This document shows positions 43,223 to 52,700 of a stretch of DNA of 57,141 nucleotides, piece by piece (the stretch's first letter is position 1; each line of letters begins with the position of its first letter). The notes under the pieces are model-generated. The model saw only the letters and a program-made list of their open reading frames with translations, was not told where the DNA came from and did no database searches. The DNA is taken from assembly GCA_946548065.1 (NCBI GenBank), contig CAMNPM010000010.1, forward strand, positions 1 to 57,141, written 5' to 3'. Source of the DNA: an uncultured Prevotella sp. GTDB lineage: Bacteria; Bacteroidota; Bacteroidia; Bacteroidales; Bacteroidaceae. A program made the translations under genes and the position numbers.

Positions 43223-44149
43223 TTAGTTTCTGAATGAATCCAATGCGTTCATGATGCGCTCAAGCTGCTCTTCGTTGTCAAACTGGATGCTTATCTTTCC
43301 CTTTCCCTTGGGCGAGCAGGTCATCTGTACCTTGGTCTGGAAGAACTGTGTCAGCCGTTCTTTGAGTACGTTGAACTCTTCAGGCAGTTGTGCCTTCGAG
43401 GCAATCTTGCCTTTGACGGTTTTCACGTCATCGCCGCTCTTCAGCCTCTGCACCATCTCTTCCACTTGTCGCACAGAGAGGTGACTCTGCTCCACCTCCT
43501 TGAACAGTTTGATCTGTTGCGTAGGACTGTCTAAAGCCAGCAGGGCGCGGGCATGTCCCATCTCTATCTCATGGTTTTTCAGAGCTATCTGCACTTGTGC
43601 AGGAAGTTTCAGTAGGCGTAGATAGTTGGTTACTGCAGCACGGCTCTTACCCACACGCTCCGAAATCTTGGCCTGTGTCATCCCTGAAGTCTCTGCCAGA
43701 TGCTGATAGGCCAGTGCTATCTCGATGGCATTCAGGTCTTCGCGCTGGATGTTCTCCACCAGTGCCATTTCCATCACACCCTGGTCTTCTACCGTCACGA
43801 TGTATGCGGGAATCTTGTTCAGCCCGGCCAGCTGAGAGGCTCGCCAGCGGCGTTCACCGGCAATAATTTGGTATTTCCCACTTTCCGCTTTTCGCAGGGT
43901 GATGGGTTGTATGATGCCCAGCTCGCGGATGCTGTTTGCCAGCTCCTGTAGTGCTTCTTGGTCGAACTCGCGACGGGGCTGGTTGGGATTAGGCTCTATT
44001 TGTGCTATATCAATCTCGCTCAGGTTTGAAGACCCTTCTGTCTTCACTTCGCTATGTGTGTCGATGAGAGCATCCAGTCCGCGACCGGTACCAATCTCGT
44101 CCAGTCCGCGACCAAGGACGTTACGATCGTATTTCTTCTTTACTGCCAT
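43223..44149 (-). CDS. parB: Chromosome-partitioning protein ParB
   Basis: 308 residues. ParB/Spo0J features: the N-terminal GRGLDALI box, the CTPase/ParB-N domain with GERRWRAS (arginine patch) and ENIQREDLNAIE, a helix-turn-helix (MTQAKISERVGKSRAAVTNYLRLL) and a C-terminal dimerisation domain. It binds parS sites and spreads as a CTP-dependent clamp near the origin. I did not find a convincing parS palindrome in the window. 38 bases follow parA. Confidence 0.95.
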   Translation of the reverse strand: MAVKKKYDRNVLGRGLDEIGTGRGLDALIDTHSEVKTEGSSNLSEIDIAQIEPNPNQPRREFDQEALQELANSIRELGIIQPITLRKAESGKYQIIAGERRWRASQLAGLNKIPAYIVTVEDQGVMEMALVENIQREDLNAIEIALAYQHLAETSGMTQAKISERVGKSRAAVTNYLRLLKLPAQVQIALKNHEIEMGHARALLALDSPTQQIKLFKEVEQSHLSVRQVEEMVQRLKSGDDVKTVKGKIASKAQLPEEFNVLKERLTQFFQTKVQMTCSPKGKGKISIQFDNEEQLERIMNALDSFRN

Positions 44150-44187
44150 TAGTCTGTCTTTATCCTTTTTCTATTAGCATTTTATTG

Positions 44188-44952
44188 TCAGCAGTTCTTT
44201 GAGATGATTTCCTTGGCCAGTGAAAGGTGGTTTTTTGCGCCTGTTGAGTCTGCGTCATATAGGATGACGGGTAGTCCGTGTGAGGGACTCTCAGAAAGCT
44301 TCACATTGCGCTGGATGACCGTCTTGAATACCAGTTCCTGGAAATGGCGTTTCACCTCGTCGTATATCTGGTTGGCCAGACGCAGGCGGGAGTCATACAT
44401 CGTCAGCAGGAAACCCTCAATCTCGAGCTTTGGATTCAGCTTCTGCTTGATGATCTTGATGGTGTTGAGCAGCTTTGAGATACCTTCTAGCGCAAAATAC
44501 TCGCACTGCACGGGGATGATCACTGAGTCGGCTGCCGTCAGGGCATTCACGGTGATAAGTCCAAGCGAGGGCGAGCAGTCTATCAGGATGTAGTCGTAGT
44601 CGTTGCGTATCTGTCCTAGCAGCTCTTTGAGGATTTTCTCTCGGTTGGGCATGTTCAGCATTTCTATCTCTGCCCCTACCAGGTCAATGTGACTGGGGAT
44701 GATGTCCAGTCCGTCAATGTCTGTCGTATAGATGGCATCGCGTACGTCAGTCTTATTAACAATACATTCGTAAATCGAACAGTCTACCTGCTGGATGTCA
44801 ACACCCAGGCCGCTTGATGCGTTGGCCTGTGGGTCGGCATCCAAGACAAGAACCGACTTCTCCAGAGTGGCCAGTGAAGCTGCCAGATTGATGGTAGTAG
44901 TGGTCTTTCCCACACCGCCTTTCTGGTTTGCTAATGCAATAATCTTTCCCAT
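44188..44952 (-). CDS. parA: Chromosome-partitioning ATPase ParA/Soj
   Basis: 254 residues. Deviant Walker A KGGVGKTTT (11-19) with the signature lysine, DADPQANAS and IDCSPSLG switch motifs identify a ParA/Soj ATPase. It binds DNA non-specifically as an ATP dimer and moves ParB-parS complexes. It is the first gene of a run that continues through parB, DUF5683, mltD, spoT, pectinesterase and protease. Promoter element at 44984-44991, divergent from surE. Confidence 0.96.
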   Translation of the reverse strand: MGKIIALANQKGGVGKTTTTINLAASLATLEKSVLVLDADPQANASSGLGVDIQQVDCSIYECIVNKTDVRDAIYTTDIDGLDIIPSHIDLVGAEIEMLNMPNREKILKELLGQIRNDYDYILIDCSPSLGLITVNALTAADSVIIPVQCEYFALEGISKLLNTIKIIKQKLNPKLEIEGFLLTMYDSRLRLANQIYDEVKRHFQELVFKTVIQRNVKLSESPSHGLPVILYDADSTGAKNHLSLAKEIISKNC

Positions 44953-44983
44953 AATCTATCGTTTACATGTACATAATAGGTTG

Positions 44984-44991
44984 CAAAGTTA
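44984..44991 (-). promoter_or_regulatory. -7 element upstream of parA
   Basis: Minus strand TAACTTTG followed by C, 32 bases before the parA ATG. Confidence 0.65.
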
Positions 44992-45033
44992 CGAAAATAA
45001 TATGAAAAACTTTAAATTATCAACCTTTTTTAG

Positions 45034-45041
45034 TAATTTTG
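45034..45041 (+). promoter_or_regulatory. -7 element upstream of surE
   Basis: TAATTTTG followed by C, 21 bases before the surE ATG. Confidence 0.65.
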
Positions 45042-45062
45042 CACCCAAATACATGAAAAAAG

Positions 45063-45836
45063 ATGGAAAAAGGAAAGCCACTGATACTGATTTCCAATGA
45101 TGACGGATATCAGGCAAAGGGTATTCAAGAATTGGTTCGTATGGTGCGTGACTATGGCGATGTGCTGGTTTGTGCTCCAGAGGGACCACGAAGTGGCATG
45201 TCGTGTGCCTTCTCTGCTACCATACCTCTGACGCTTATGTTGCGTCATCAGGAATCAGGGGTTCAGGTGTGGTCGTGTAACGGTACTCCCGTAGATTGTG
45301 TGAAGATGGCACTCTCGAACCTGTGCGACCATCGTCCAGACTTGGTGATAGGAGGCATCAATCATGGTGACAACGCTTCTGTGAATGCTCATTATTCCGG
45401 TACGATGGGAGTTACGCTGGAAGGATGTATGAAGTATATTCCCAGTGTGGCATTCTCATTGTGCGACCAGCGTCCTGACGCCGACTTTCAGCCTTTGGAG
45501 CCTTACGTGCGGCAGATTATCAGGCTTGTGCTGAGTGAGGGCCTGCCGAAAGGCATCTGCCTGAACGTGAATTTCCCGTTGACTGAAGGTGGATGCTATA
45601 ACGGTGTGCGCGTGTGCAGGATGTCGCAGGGAACTTGGTATAATGAGACCACCAAGTTTCATCATCCGCGCGGTTATGACTATTGGTGGATGATAGGTCA
45701 TTACAACAATGACGAACCCACAGCCGACGACACAGACCGTTGGGCTTTGGAGCACGGTTATGTGGCCATCACTCCCACGACTATAGACCTGACAGCCTAC
45801 GAGGCAATCAGAATGGTGGAAAACTGGAATATTTAA
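45063..45836 (+). CDS. surE: 5'/3'-nucleotidase SurE
   Basis: 257 residues. SurE motifs: SNDDGY (10-15, metal-binding Asp pair), APEGPRSGMSC, GTPVDCVK, and GGINHGDNAS followed by YSGTMGVTLEG. It dephosphorylates nucleoside monophosphates. It leads a run with lpxB (23 bases), a purine permease and a DUF5020 gene, which puts nucleotide salvage functions together with lipid A synthesis. Confidence 0.95.
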   Translation: MEKGKPLILISNDDGYQAKGIQELVRMVRDYGDVLVCAPEGPRSGMSCAFSATIPLTLMLRHQESGVQVWSCNGTPVDCVKMALSNLCDHRPDLVIGGINHGDNASVNAHYSGTMGVTLEGCMKYIPSVAFSLCDQRPDADFQPLEPYVRQIIRLVLSEGLPKGICLNVNFPLTEGGCYNGVRVCRMSQGTWYNETTKFHHPRGYDYWWMIGHYNNDEPTADDTDRWALEHGYVAITPTTIDLTAYEAIRMVENWNI

Positions 45837-45859
45837 GGTGTAAAGAATCTTGCTTTTTT

Positions 45860-46990
45860 ATGAAGTACTATCTGATAGTAGGTGAGGCCTCAGGCGATCT
45901 CCATGCCTCCCATTTGATGCAGGCGTTGAAGCGTCGCGATTCAGAGTCGCAGTTTCGCTTTTTTGGAGGCGACCTGATGGCTGCTGTGGGCGGCACCCGT
46001 GTGCGACACTACAGTGAACTTGCCTATATGGGCTTTGTACCTGTGTTGTTGCATCTGCCCACCATCATGCGCAATATGAAGATATGCAAGGAGGACATTG
46101 CCCGATGGCAGCCCGATGTGGTCATTCTGGTAGATTATCCAGGCTTTAACCTCAGCATTGCCAAGTACGTCAAAGCGCATCATATCTGTCCAGTATACTA
46201 TTACATCTCACCCAAACTGTGGGCTTGGAAGGAGTATCGCATCAAGAACATCAAGCGCGATGTTGACGAGTTGTTCTCCATCCTGCCTTTCGAAGTCGAG
46301 TTCTTTGAGCAGAAACACCATTATCCGATCCACTATGTAGGCAATCCTACAGCTCAGGAGGTGCGCCAGTTCATTGAGGAGCGAGGAGTAGGGGAGGAGA
46401 GAGCCGACCACCGTAGTAGACCCATTATCGCTCTGTTGGCTGGCAGTCGCATGCAGGAGATTAAGGACAATCTGCCCGCCATGATCCAGGCTACCCGCCA
46501 TTTGTCGGGGCAGTATGACATCGTGGTCGCAGGAGCCCCCGGCATCCATAAGGATTACTACGCCAGGTTTCTAAATGCTACCCATGTGCGGCTGGTGTCC
46601 GACGCTACATACTCTTTGCTGTCGAAGGCCACCGCAGCCCTTGTCACCAGTGGCACGGCAACGCTGGAGACCTGTATGTTCCGTGTGCCTCAGGTGGTAT
46701 GCTACGAGACTCCCCTGCCTCAGCTCATCGGGTTTCTGAAGCGCCATCTCATCAAGGTGCGCTATGTGTCGCTGGTTAATCTTATTGCCAACCGAGAAGT
46801 AGTGCCTGAACTGGTGGCAGAGACCTTCAGTGTGGATAATATCCGCCACAATCTGGAGGACATTTTGCCTGGCGGCCCTAAGCGTCAGCAGATGCTTGAC
46901 GACTATGAAGAGGTGCATCGACGATTGGGCGACAGTCAGGCACCCGACCGTGCAGCTCAATTGATGATAAAATTGTTAATAAATAAATAG
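45860..46990 (+). CDS. lpxB: Lipid-A-disaccharide synthase
   Basis: 376 residues from the ATG at 45860 (MKYYLIVGEASGDLHASHL). An in-frame start 40 codons earlier lies within surE and is rejected. GEASGDLHA (8-16), a YPGFN segment, YYISPKLWAWKEYR and a GNPTAQE motif are diagnostic of the GT19 family. It joins UDP-diacylglucosamine and lipid X to lipid A disaccharide at the inner membrane. Confidence 0.95.
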   Translation: MKYYLIVGEASGDLHASHLMQALKRRDSESQFRFFGGDLMAAVGGTRVRHYSELAYMGFVPVLLHLPTIMRNMKICKEDIARWQPDVVILVDYPGFNLSIAKYVKAHHICPVYYYISPKLWAWKEYRIKNIKRDVDELFSILPFEVEFFEQKHHYPIHYVGNPTAQEVRQFIEERGVGEERADHRSRPIIALLAGSRMQEIKDNLPAMIQATRHLSGQYDIVVAGAPGIHKDYYARFLNATHVRLVSDATYSLLSKATAALVTSGTATLETCMFRVPQVVCYETPLPQLIGFLKRHLIKVRYVSLVNLIANREVVPELVAETFSVDNIRHNLEDILPGGPKRQQMLDDYEEVHRRLGDSQAPDRAAQLMIKLLINK

Positions 46991-47005
46991 TTAATAAACA
47001 TCACT

Positions 47006-48319
47006 ATGCTAAAGTATTTGTCAATTTTGGGTTTCGACCCTGCCAAGCATCATGTCAAGACAGAAATGCTGGCTGGACTTACTACGTTTCTTACCATGTC
47101 TTATGTCCTGGCCGTCAATCCCATTGTCCTCAGTGCTGCGGGAATGGACAAAGGGGCAGTGTTCTCTGCAACGGCTATAGCTGCAGCAGTTGCCACCCTC
47201 ACGATGGCGCTCTATGCCAAGATGCCTTTCGCTTTGGCTTCAGGCATGGGGCTTAATGCATTTTTTGCATACACGCTGGTCGTCTCTATGGGCTATACTT
47301 GGGAGCAGGCCTTGGCTGCTGTCCTGATAGAGGGTGTGGTTTTCATAGTCCTTACTATTTTCAAGGTGCGTCAGGCTATTGTCGACAGTATCCCGCTCGA
47401 CCTGCGCTATTCCATCTCTGTGGGCATAGGCCTGTTTATTGCTTTCATCGGACTGCGGAATGGGGGTGTCCTCGTCTCCAGTGATGCCACGATGACTGCC
47501 TTAGGACCTTGGACAGCCACGTCGCTTATTGCCATTTGTGGCATTTTATTAGGTTCAGTGCTGTTGATTCTTAAGATTCGCGGAGCATTGTTCTATACCA
47601 TTCTGCTGATGACGGTGATAGGCATTCCCTTTGGTGTCACCCAGCTACCCGATGACTTTACGCTTGTCAGCTTCCCCGCATCCGTTGCACCCGTAGCATT
47701 TCATATTGACTTCTCTCGTTTTGTGATGCTCGACATCGATTATATTGTGGTTGTGATGACTCTTTTGTTTATGGATATCTTCGATACCATAGGCACGCTG
47801 GTGGGGGCATCTATCGGTGGCAAGTTGGTTGATGAGAATGGCAACGTACCCAATCTGAACAAGGCGCTTATGGCTGATGCTGTTGGAACTACGGTAGGAG
47901 CTTTAATGGGTACTTCCACTGTGACCACTTATGTGGAGAGCACCACGGGAATAGCCGAGGGTGGTCGCACGGGGCTTACTTCGTTCACGGTAGCCATGCT
48001 GTTCTTGCTGGCTCTATTCTTCTCGCCTCTGTTCCTCATCATACCCTCAGCAGCTACCACTAGTGCACTGTTTCTGGTGGGTGTGATGATGATGCGGCCA
48101 GTGCAGAAAATTGATTTCATACATTTAAGCACTGGTATGCCCTGCTTCGTTACCATAATGATGATGCCTTTCACTGCCAGCATCTCCGAAGGTATCGTAT
48201 TGGGTATGCTCGCTTATATCATGGTCAAGGTTTGTATTGGCGAGGGCAAGTCGCTCTCTGCCGTGATGTATGTGCTGGGAGCACTATTCCTGCTAAAATA
48301 TATTGTTCCAATGTTATAA
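47006..48319 (+). CDS. NCS2/AzgA-type purine permease
   Basis: 437 residues with about 12-14 membrane segments. The family signature MPFALASGMGLNAFFAYT is at about 73-90, and a later FMDIFDTIGTLVGAS motif matches AzgA/PbuG-type adenine-guanine-hypoxanthine transporters. It imports purine bases by proton symport. It follows lpxB by 15 bases and precedes the Tsx-like gene by 22 bases. Confidence 0.9.
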   Translation: MLKYLSILGFDPAKHHVKTEMLAGLTTFLTMSYVLAVNPIVLSAAGMDKGAVFSATAIAAAVATLTMALYAKMPFALASGMGLNAFFAYTLVVSMGYTWEQALAAVLIEGVVFIVLTIFKVRQAIVDSIPLDLRYSISVGIGLFIAFIGLRNGGVLVSSDATMTALGPWTATSLIAICGILLGSVLLILKIRGALFYTILLMTVIGIPFGVTQLPDDFTLVSFPASVAPVAFHIDFSRFVMLDIDYIVVVMTLLFMDIFDTIGTLVGASIGGKLVDENGNVPNLNKALMADAVGTTVGALMGTSTVTTYVESTTGIAEGGRTGLTSFTVAMLFLLALFFSPLFLIIPSAATTSALFLVGVMMMRPVQKIDFIHLSTGMPCFVTIMMMPFTASISEGIVLGMLAYIMVKVCIGEGKSLSAVMYVLGALFLLKYIVPML

Positions 48320-48341
48320 ATTCCCTCTAAATTATATACTT

Positions 48342-49076
48342 ATGAAGAAATTGTTTTTTTCTTTTTGCTGTCTTGGACTCAGCATGGCGGCTGGTGCACA
48401 GAACATCCAGTTGCACTACGATCTTGGTCACTCATTTTATGGCGATCTGTCTGGTCGCCCCAACGTCACTACGACGCTCGAGATGTTCAAGCCCGACAAG
48501 TGGGGTTCAACGTTCTTGTTTACCGACATCGATTATTTCAGCGATGGTGCCGCTGGTGCCTATTGGGAAATATCACGCGAGTTCAACCTGACGTCCAACA
48601 AGAGGTGGGCGCTGCATCTGGAGTATAACGGTGGTGCTACTACTATTGAGCATACGGGCATCGGCAACCGTTTCCAGCATGCTTTCTTGAGCGGTGGTGC
48701 CTGGAACTGGGTATCGAAGGACTTCACGAAGACTTTCTCGCTCCAGGCTATGTATAAGTATTATTTTAAGGGTTATGGGCGTGGAGCATTCAATGGCTTT
48801 CAGCTCACCGCCGTCTGGGGCGACACCTTTGCCAATGGTCTCTGTACCTTCTCGGGTTTTCTCGATGTATGGTATGACAAAGATGTGCGCGGCAAGCTCA
48901 TTACGCTCTCCGAACCTCAGTTCTGGTTCAACTTCGGTGCTCTTAAGGGCATGAAGGGCATTAATGTCAGCGTGGGTACTGAGGTGGAAATCAGTAATAA
49001 CTTCGTGTTCAATAACGACGGCACCAACCAGAAGTTCTACGTTATTCCTACCTTGGCAGCCAAATGGACTTTCTGA
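48342..49076 (+). CDS. DUF5020 (Tsx-like) outer-membrane protein
   Basis: 244 residues from the ATG at 48342, chosen for the signal peptide MKKLFFSFCCLGLSMAAGAQ. The mature part has alternating beta strands and a C-terminal aromatic (KWTF), as for an outer-membrane barrel; DUF5020 is distantly related to the nucleoside channel Tsx. Its position right after a purine permease supports a role in nucleoside or base passage through the outer membrane (inference). Confidence 0.8.
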   Translation: MKKLFFSFCCLGLSMAAGAQNIQLHYDLGHSFYGDLSGRPNVTTTLEMFKPDKWGSTFLFTDIDYFSDGAAGAYWEISREFNLTSNKRWALHLEYNGGATTIEHTGIGNRFQHAFLSGGAWNWVSKDFTKTFSLQAMYKYYFKGYGRGAFNGFQLTAVWGDTFANGLCTFSGFLDVWYDKDVRGKLITLSEPQFWFNFGALKGMKGINVSVGTEVEISNNFVFNNDGTNQKFYVIPTLAAKWTF

Positions 49077-49109
49077 CGCAGCCTGCTTTGGCCATTCCTG
49101 ATACTGCTT

Positions 49110-49721
49110 TTATTCAAAGGTTCTAAACGAATAGCCCTCTTCCAGTAGCCACTCAATGCTTTGGGGGAGGGCTGTCTGTAGCTTGTCAATGCTTTTCAGC
49201 GAGTCGTGGAAAGTGATGATGCTGCCATTGCGGGCATATCGCTTCACGTTGTTGAGCACGTCTTCAGCAGTCATCCATTTTGAATAGTCGCGGGTGACAA
49301 GGTCCCACATCACAATTTTGAATTTTCGCGAGAGCCATGCATACTGTCCTATCCGCATCCATCCGTGAGGCGGACGCACCAGGTCGGTATGCAGATAGGC
49401 ATTGGCTTTCTCTACATTGTAGCTGTATTCGCGGATGGTGTAGCTGAATCCTCCTATATGGTTGTGGGTGTGATTGCCTATGCGATGGCCTTCGTCTACC
49501 ACGCGCTGGTGCAGCTCAGGGTATTTGCGGGCATTGTCGCCAACCATGAAGAAGGTGGCCTTGATGCCGTAGTGCTTCAGCATATCCAGGATAAAGGGAG
49601 TAGCCTCGGGTATCGGACCGTCATCAAAGGTCAGATAGACTGATCTTTCATGACGATCCATACGCCACAAGGCTTTAGGATAAAGCCATCGGAGCCATTT
49701 TGCTGGTTGCTCAATAAACAT
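49110..49721 (-). CDS. Polysaccharide deacetylase family protein (NodB homology)
   Basis: 203 residues. CE4 motifs: TFDDGP (Asp pair, about 30-35), HTHNH (metal-binding His pair), RPPHGW and the final FHDS. No clear signal peptide; a hydrophobic aromatic N-terminus only. The family removes N- or O-acetyl groups from peptidoglycan or other glycans. It lies 32 bases downstream of the GT117 gene. Confidence 0.9.
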   Translation of the reverse strand: MFIEQPAKWLRWLYPKALWRMDRHERSVYLTFDDGPIPEATPFILDMLKHYGIKATFFMVGDNARKYPELHQRVVDEGHRIGNHTHNHIGGFSYTIREYSYNVEKANAYLHTDLVRPPHGWMRIGQYAWLSRKFKIVMWDLVTRDYSKWMTAEDVLNNVKRYARNGSIITFHDSLKSIDKLQTALPQSIEWLLEEGYSFRTFE

Positions 49722-49753
49722 TGGCCTATTCCTTCAACTCTCACAACTCACTG

Positions 49754-52700
49754 TTAGAACCCCAAGTTTCCACCTTTCTGCTCGAATAGTGCTGCCAACT
49801 GGCTCAGCTCCTTCATGTGCTTGTCGGCCCACTGGCTGTCGAAGGTATCGGCAAGGGCCACAAGCTGCTGCATAATATAGAGTTGGATGGCACAGTCGTT
49901 CTGTGCAGAGTCGAAGCGGAAGCCCTCGAGGGCGCAATACCAGCGCATATACTGTGTTGAGGTCTTCCAGAGGTCATTCATAATCTTGAGAGCCTCCTTG
50001 TTGTTGCCCACGATAGCCCAGGCGCGTGCCATATCCATAGAGCCAGAGCTGTAGTTGTGGGCTACATTGTAGGATGGTATCTGCTTGGCGGTAAAGCGCA
50101 ACACCTCTTCAGCTTTTTTGTTGTCGTCCTCGTTCACCAGTTCTACAGCCAGCTTGGCCATGATGCGGCGGTGGGTGTAGCACATGCGCATGACGGTCTC
50201 GTCGAGATAGATGCCTGGCTTGTCAATGCCGCCAAACTTAAAACGCTTCATCACGTTATCATAGGTACGACGGGTGTCAAAGCTCTTCACTCCGTCAATG
50301 GGCTTGCCGCCATCGCTGGTGGTGAAGGGGGTGATGCGATACACCAGACCTTCGGTGATCGTATTGTTGCCAAGATTGATGTAGTTGTCGTCTCCTACTG
50401 ATACTGCCACGTAGATGGGGCGTGTCCAGTTGCATTCTGCCAGCATCTCCAGAATCATCAGGTCACCCTTATAGAGTGCATGCTTGCCCTTGAGCGAGAT
50501 GACCATGCGGTCGGGTATCGAATCTGATGCCATCATCATGCCACTCTTGCGCACGGCATCCTTGTCGATGGTCATGTAGAGCGTGTCGGTGGGAATCATG
50601 TGCAGGTCCTTGTCCTTCGAGCGTACCCAGTATTTGAGCACGTTCTTCAGCTCGAAGGGGTCGTCACCAAACTGCTGGCGAGCTTCCTCGGGATTCTCGC
50701 GATAGTGCTCCAGTATGGCTTCCTTCATGTCGGGTTCTACGGTGATGTACTCGTTGGTGCCTGCACAATACTCAATGCGCTCCCATGAGATAGGTACCGA
50801 GGGCGAGTCGTAGGCCGGACGGCACATCTGGTCAATGTACCAGTCGGTCTGCAGGTAGCTCAGGTTGCACACACGGGCATCTGTGCGCACACCCTCTACG
50901 TCTTGGTTGTACCACAGGGGGAAGGTGTCGTTGTCGCCATTGGTGTAGATGATGGGGTTGCCTTCGTCTTGCAGCGACATCAGGTAGTTCTGGCCGAAGT
51001 CGCGACAGGTGTAGCGTCCGGAGCGGTCGTGGTCGTCCCATGTCTGCGATGCCATTTGTACGGGTACCAGCAGGGCGGCTAGGCTTACCACGCAAGCTAG
51101 GGTAGTTGCAAATTTTTCACTTTTCACTTTTAGCTTTTCGCTCAGCATGCTTATGATGGCTGCCACTCCAATGCCGCACCAGATGGCGAAGGCATAGAAG
51201 GAACCCGCATAGGCGTAGTCGCGCTCACGTGGCTGCATGGGTGTCTGGTTTAGGTAGACCACGATGGCCAGACCTGTCATGAAGAAAAGGAAGAATACTA
51301 CCCAGAACTGTCGGATGCCCGTCTGGTCTTTGGCATTGCCGTGATGCTTGGCTAAAGACTGCCAGAAGAGTCCGATGAGGCCCAATAGCAGAGGCAGGCA
51401 GTAGAACACGTTGTGTCCCTTGTTGTTCTTCAGATCATCGGGCAAGAGCTCCTGGTCGCCCAGACGCCAGTTGTCGAACCAGTCGAACCCTGAGAGCCAG
51501 TTGCCGTGCTCCAGTTCGCCATTGCCTTGCAGGTCGTTCTGCCTGCCTGCAAAGTTCCACATGAAGTAGCGCCAGTACATGAAGTTGCACTGATAGCTGA
51601 TGAAGAAACGCAGGTTCTCCAGCTGTGAGGGAACTTTGACGGTCACCATCTCACCGCAGCGGTCGTACTGCACCTCGCTGCCGCTCACACCGCCCATCCA
51701 CGACTCATAGGCATCGCGGTGGGCTGAGCTGTACATGCGGGGGAACAGCATGTTTTGAGCATATTTGTATTCGTCTTTGGTGCGCACTACGAAGTACTGG
51801 TCTTTCTCGTCTGGTGAGGCTTTCTCTTTGCGCTGCCACACAGGGTCGCCAGTTGTCATCACAGGTCGGCAGTAGCCTCCGTCTTGTTCTAAAGCCACCT
51901 GTGAGGTGTAGGCCTGTCCGTAGAATAGGGGACGCTGTCCGTACTGTTCGCGCCCCAGGTATTCGCCCAGCGTGAAGATGTCCTCGGGCGAGTTCTGGTC
52001 CATAGGTGGGTTGGCTGCCGAACGGATAACGATGAGGGCATACGACGAGTAGCCTATCATCAGCATAAGCATGCAGAGCAGTGAGGTGTTCTTGACGCGG
52101 GCGGAGACCAGCGGCTTCTTGTCGCGCTTAAAGCTCAGCACGAACCACAGCACTGCCAGCACCACGCAGCCTATCAGTACTGCCCATACACCATGGCCGT
52201 AGAAGGGTATTCCCAGCATGGCCAATGCCAGAAGGAAGGCAATGTTCTGACGCTTGGGTGCCTGATCGTTGTAAGTCTCGTAGATAGCCCATACGGTGAT
52301 GGCAATGAGCAGGAAAATATAGATAATCTCGCCTGTGTTGAACGGACAGCCCAACGTGTTGACAAACAGCAGTTCAAACCATCCTCCTACCTTGACGATA
52401 CCAGGCACCACGCCATAGAGCACCGCAGCCAAGATGGCCACTGATATGCCGAGGGCTGTCAGGCTGCCCCTCAGGTCGCGCTTGGGGTCGTCGGTGGGGA
52501 ACTTGCGATAGTAGTACACCAGTACGATGGCGGGCAGACAAAGCAGGTTCAGCAGGTGAACGCCTATCGAGAGCCCAGTCATATACATGATGAGCACTAA
52601 CCATCGGTCGGCATGGGGCTCGTCGGCATGGTCTTCCCATTTCAGAATGAGCCAGAACACCACAGCGGTGAAGGCCGACGAGTAAGCATACACCTCACCC

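Noticed and set aside
43223..44990. parS site near parAB
   Set aside because: I looked for a TGTTTCACGTGAAACA-like palindrome and saw no convincing match in this window.
45740..45859. Longer lpxB start overlapping surE
   Set aside because: The first 40 codons are the surE 3' end in another frame; the conserved LpxB N-terminus begins at 45860.
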